DNA of 30,937 nucleotides. It comes from Alphaproteobacteria bacterium (GTDB lineage: Bacteria > Pseudomonadota > Alphaproteobacteria > Rickettsiales > 21-14-0-20-44-7). The position numbers and the translations under genes are program-made. Numbering within the stretch: the first letter of the stretch is position 1; every line of letters starts with the position of its first letter. This document shows positions 30,881 through 30,937 of the stretch, in pieces. The notes under the pieces are model-generated. The model was not told the origin of the DNA, made no database searches, and saw nothing but the letters and a program-made list of their open reading frames with translations. Location: positions 1-30,937 of the forward strand of contig JABDBO010000004.1 of the NCBI GenBank assembly GCA_013288575.1, written 5' to 3'.

Positions 30881-30937
30881 TGGTGGGCGGTTAGGGATTC
30901 GAACCCCAGACCCTCTCGGTGTAAACGAGATGCTCTA
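30881..30937 (-). tRNA. tRNA-Val (anticodon UAC), 5' end beyond the window
   Basis: On the minus strand the 3' end CCA is encoded at 30883-30881. The acceptor strand is ACCGCCC plus A, the T arm is TGGGG-TTCGAAT-CCCTA, and the anticodon stem TCTCG/CGAGA encloses the loop TTTACAC, giving anticodon TAC (valine). About 57 of roughly 76 bases are inside the window; the 5' acceptor strand and most of the D arm are missing. tRNA-Val next to hupB is common in alphaproteobacteria. Confidence 0.93.

Noticed and set aside
1..30937. CRISPR array, prophage, complete insertion sequence or toxin-antitoxin pair
   Set aside because: I saw no regularly spaced repeats, transposase, integrase, phage structural gene or recognisable toxin or antitoxin.
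30881..30937. Attachment-site duplication of the tRNA-Val 3' end
   Set aside because: I found no second copy of the T-arm and acceptor sequence in the window.

Overview
The window looks like part of an alphaproteobacterial chromosome that is moderately AT-rich and densely packed. The evidence for this is an NDUFA12-like protein, a DUF1467 membrane protein, RNase J, a NuoG with three N-terminal Fe-S sites but no extra fourth cluster, and the orders nuo-birA-coaX-rnj-DUF1467 and lon-hupB-tRNA-Val, which are familiar from that class. I cannot name a genus. Most adjacent genes on the same strand overlap by 1 or 4 bases (TAATG, TGATG, ATGA, GTGA), which indicates translationally coupled operons.

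Layout. Bases 2-4102 (+) hold the 3' part of ftsH, then a RidA-family gene, a small lipoprotein built from two copies of one 41-residue unit, and glmM. A membrane-anchored proline-rich protein (-) follows, with a perfect 20-bp palindrome upstream of it. Bases 4835-15244 (+) encode complex I subunits NuoG, H, I, J, K, L, M and N; nuoA-F are not here. Two unrelated genes sit inside this operon: a 133-aa membrane protein between nuoG and nuoH, which carries an in-frame palindromic repeat at its C-terminus, and a 219-aa exported protein between nuoK and nuoL. The run continues with birA and coaX, is broken by an MFS-type transporter on the other strand, and resumes with rnj, DUF1467, topA and an outer-membrane protein. 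Bases 23101-25989 (-) hold yihY, argH, a 118-aa protein with a CxCGC motif and a 39-aa lipoprotein. Bases 26141-26368 (+) encode a small exported Gln/Ala/Lys-rich protein with its own promoter and terminator. A gene-free palindrome-rich stretch follows. Next come yajC and an NDUFA12-like gene (-), the latter split by an apparent frameshift in a run of seven Ts. Lon and hupB (+) and a tRNA-Val(UAC) (-), cut by the window edge, complete the window.

Together the genes cover respiration (complex I and its assembly/accessory factor), membrane and cytosolic proteolysis (FtsH, Lon), RNA turnover (RNase J), nucleoid and supercoiling functions (TopA, HU), envelope precursor synthesis (GlmM), cofactor metabolism (BirA, CoaX), arginine synthesis (ArgH) and protein export (YajC). 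I did not find a defence system, CRISPR array, prophage or complete insertion sequence. The most unusual signals are a palindromic repeat family that enters coding sequence, the near-duplicated junction around the extra gene in the nuo operon, and the frameshifted NDUFA12 gene.
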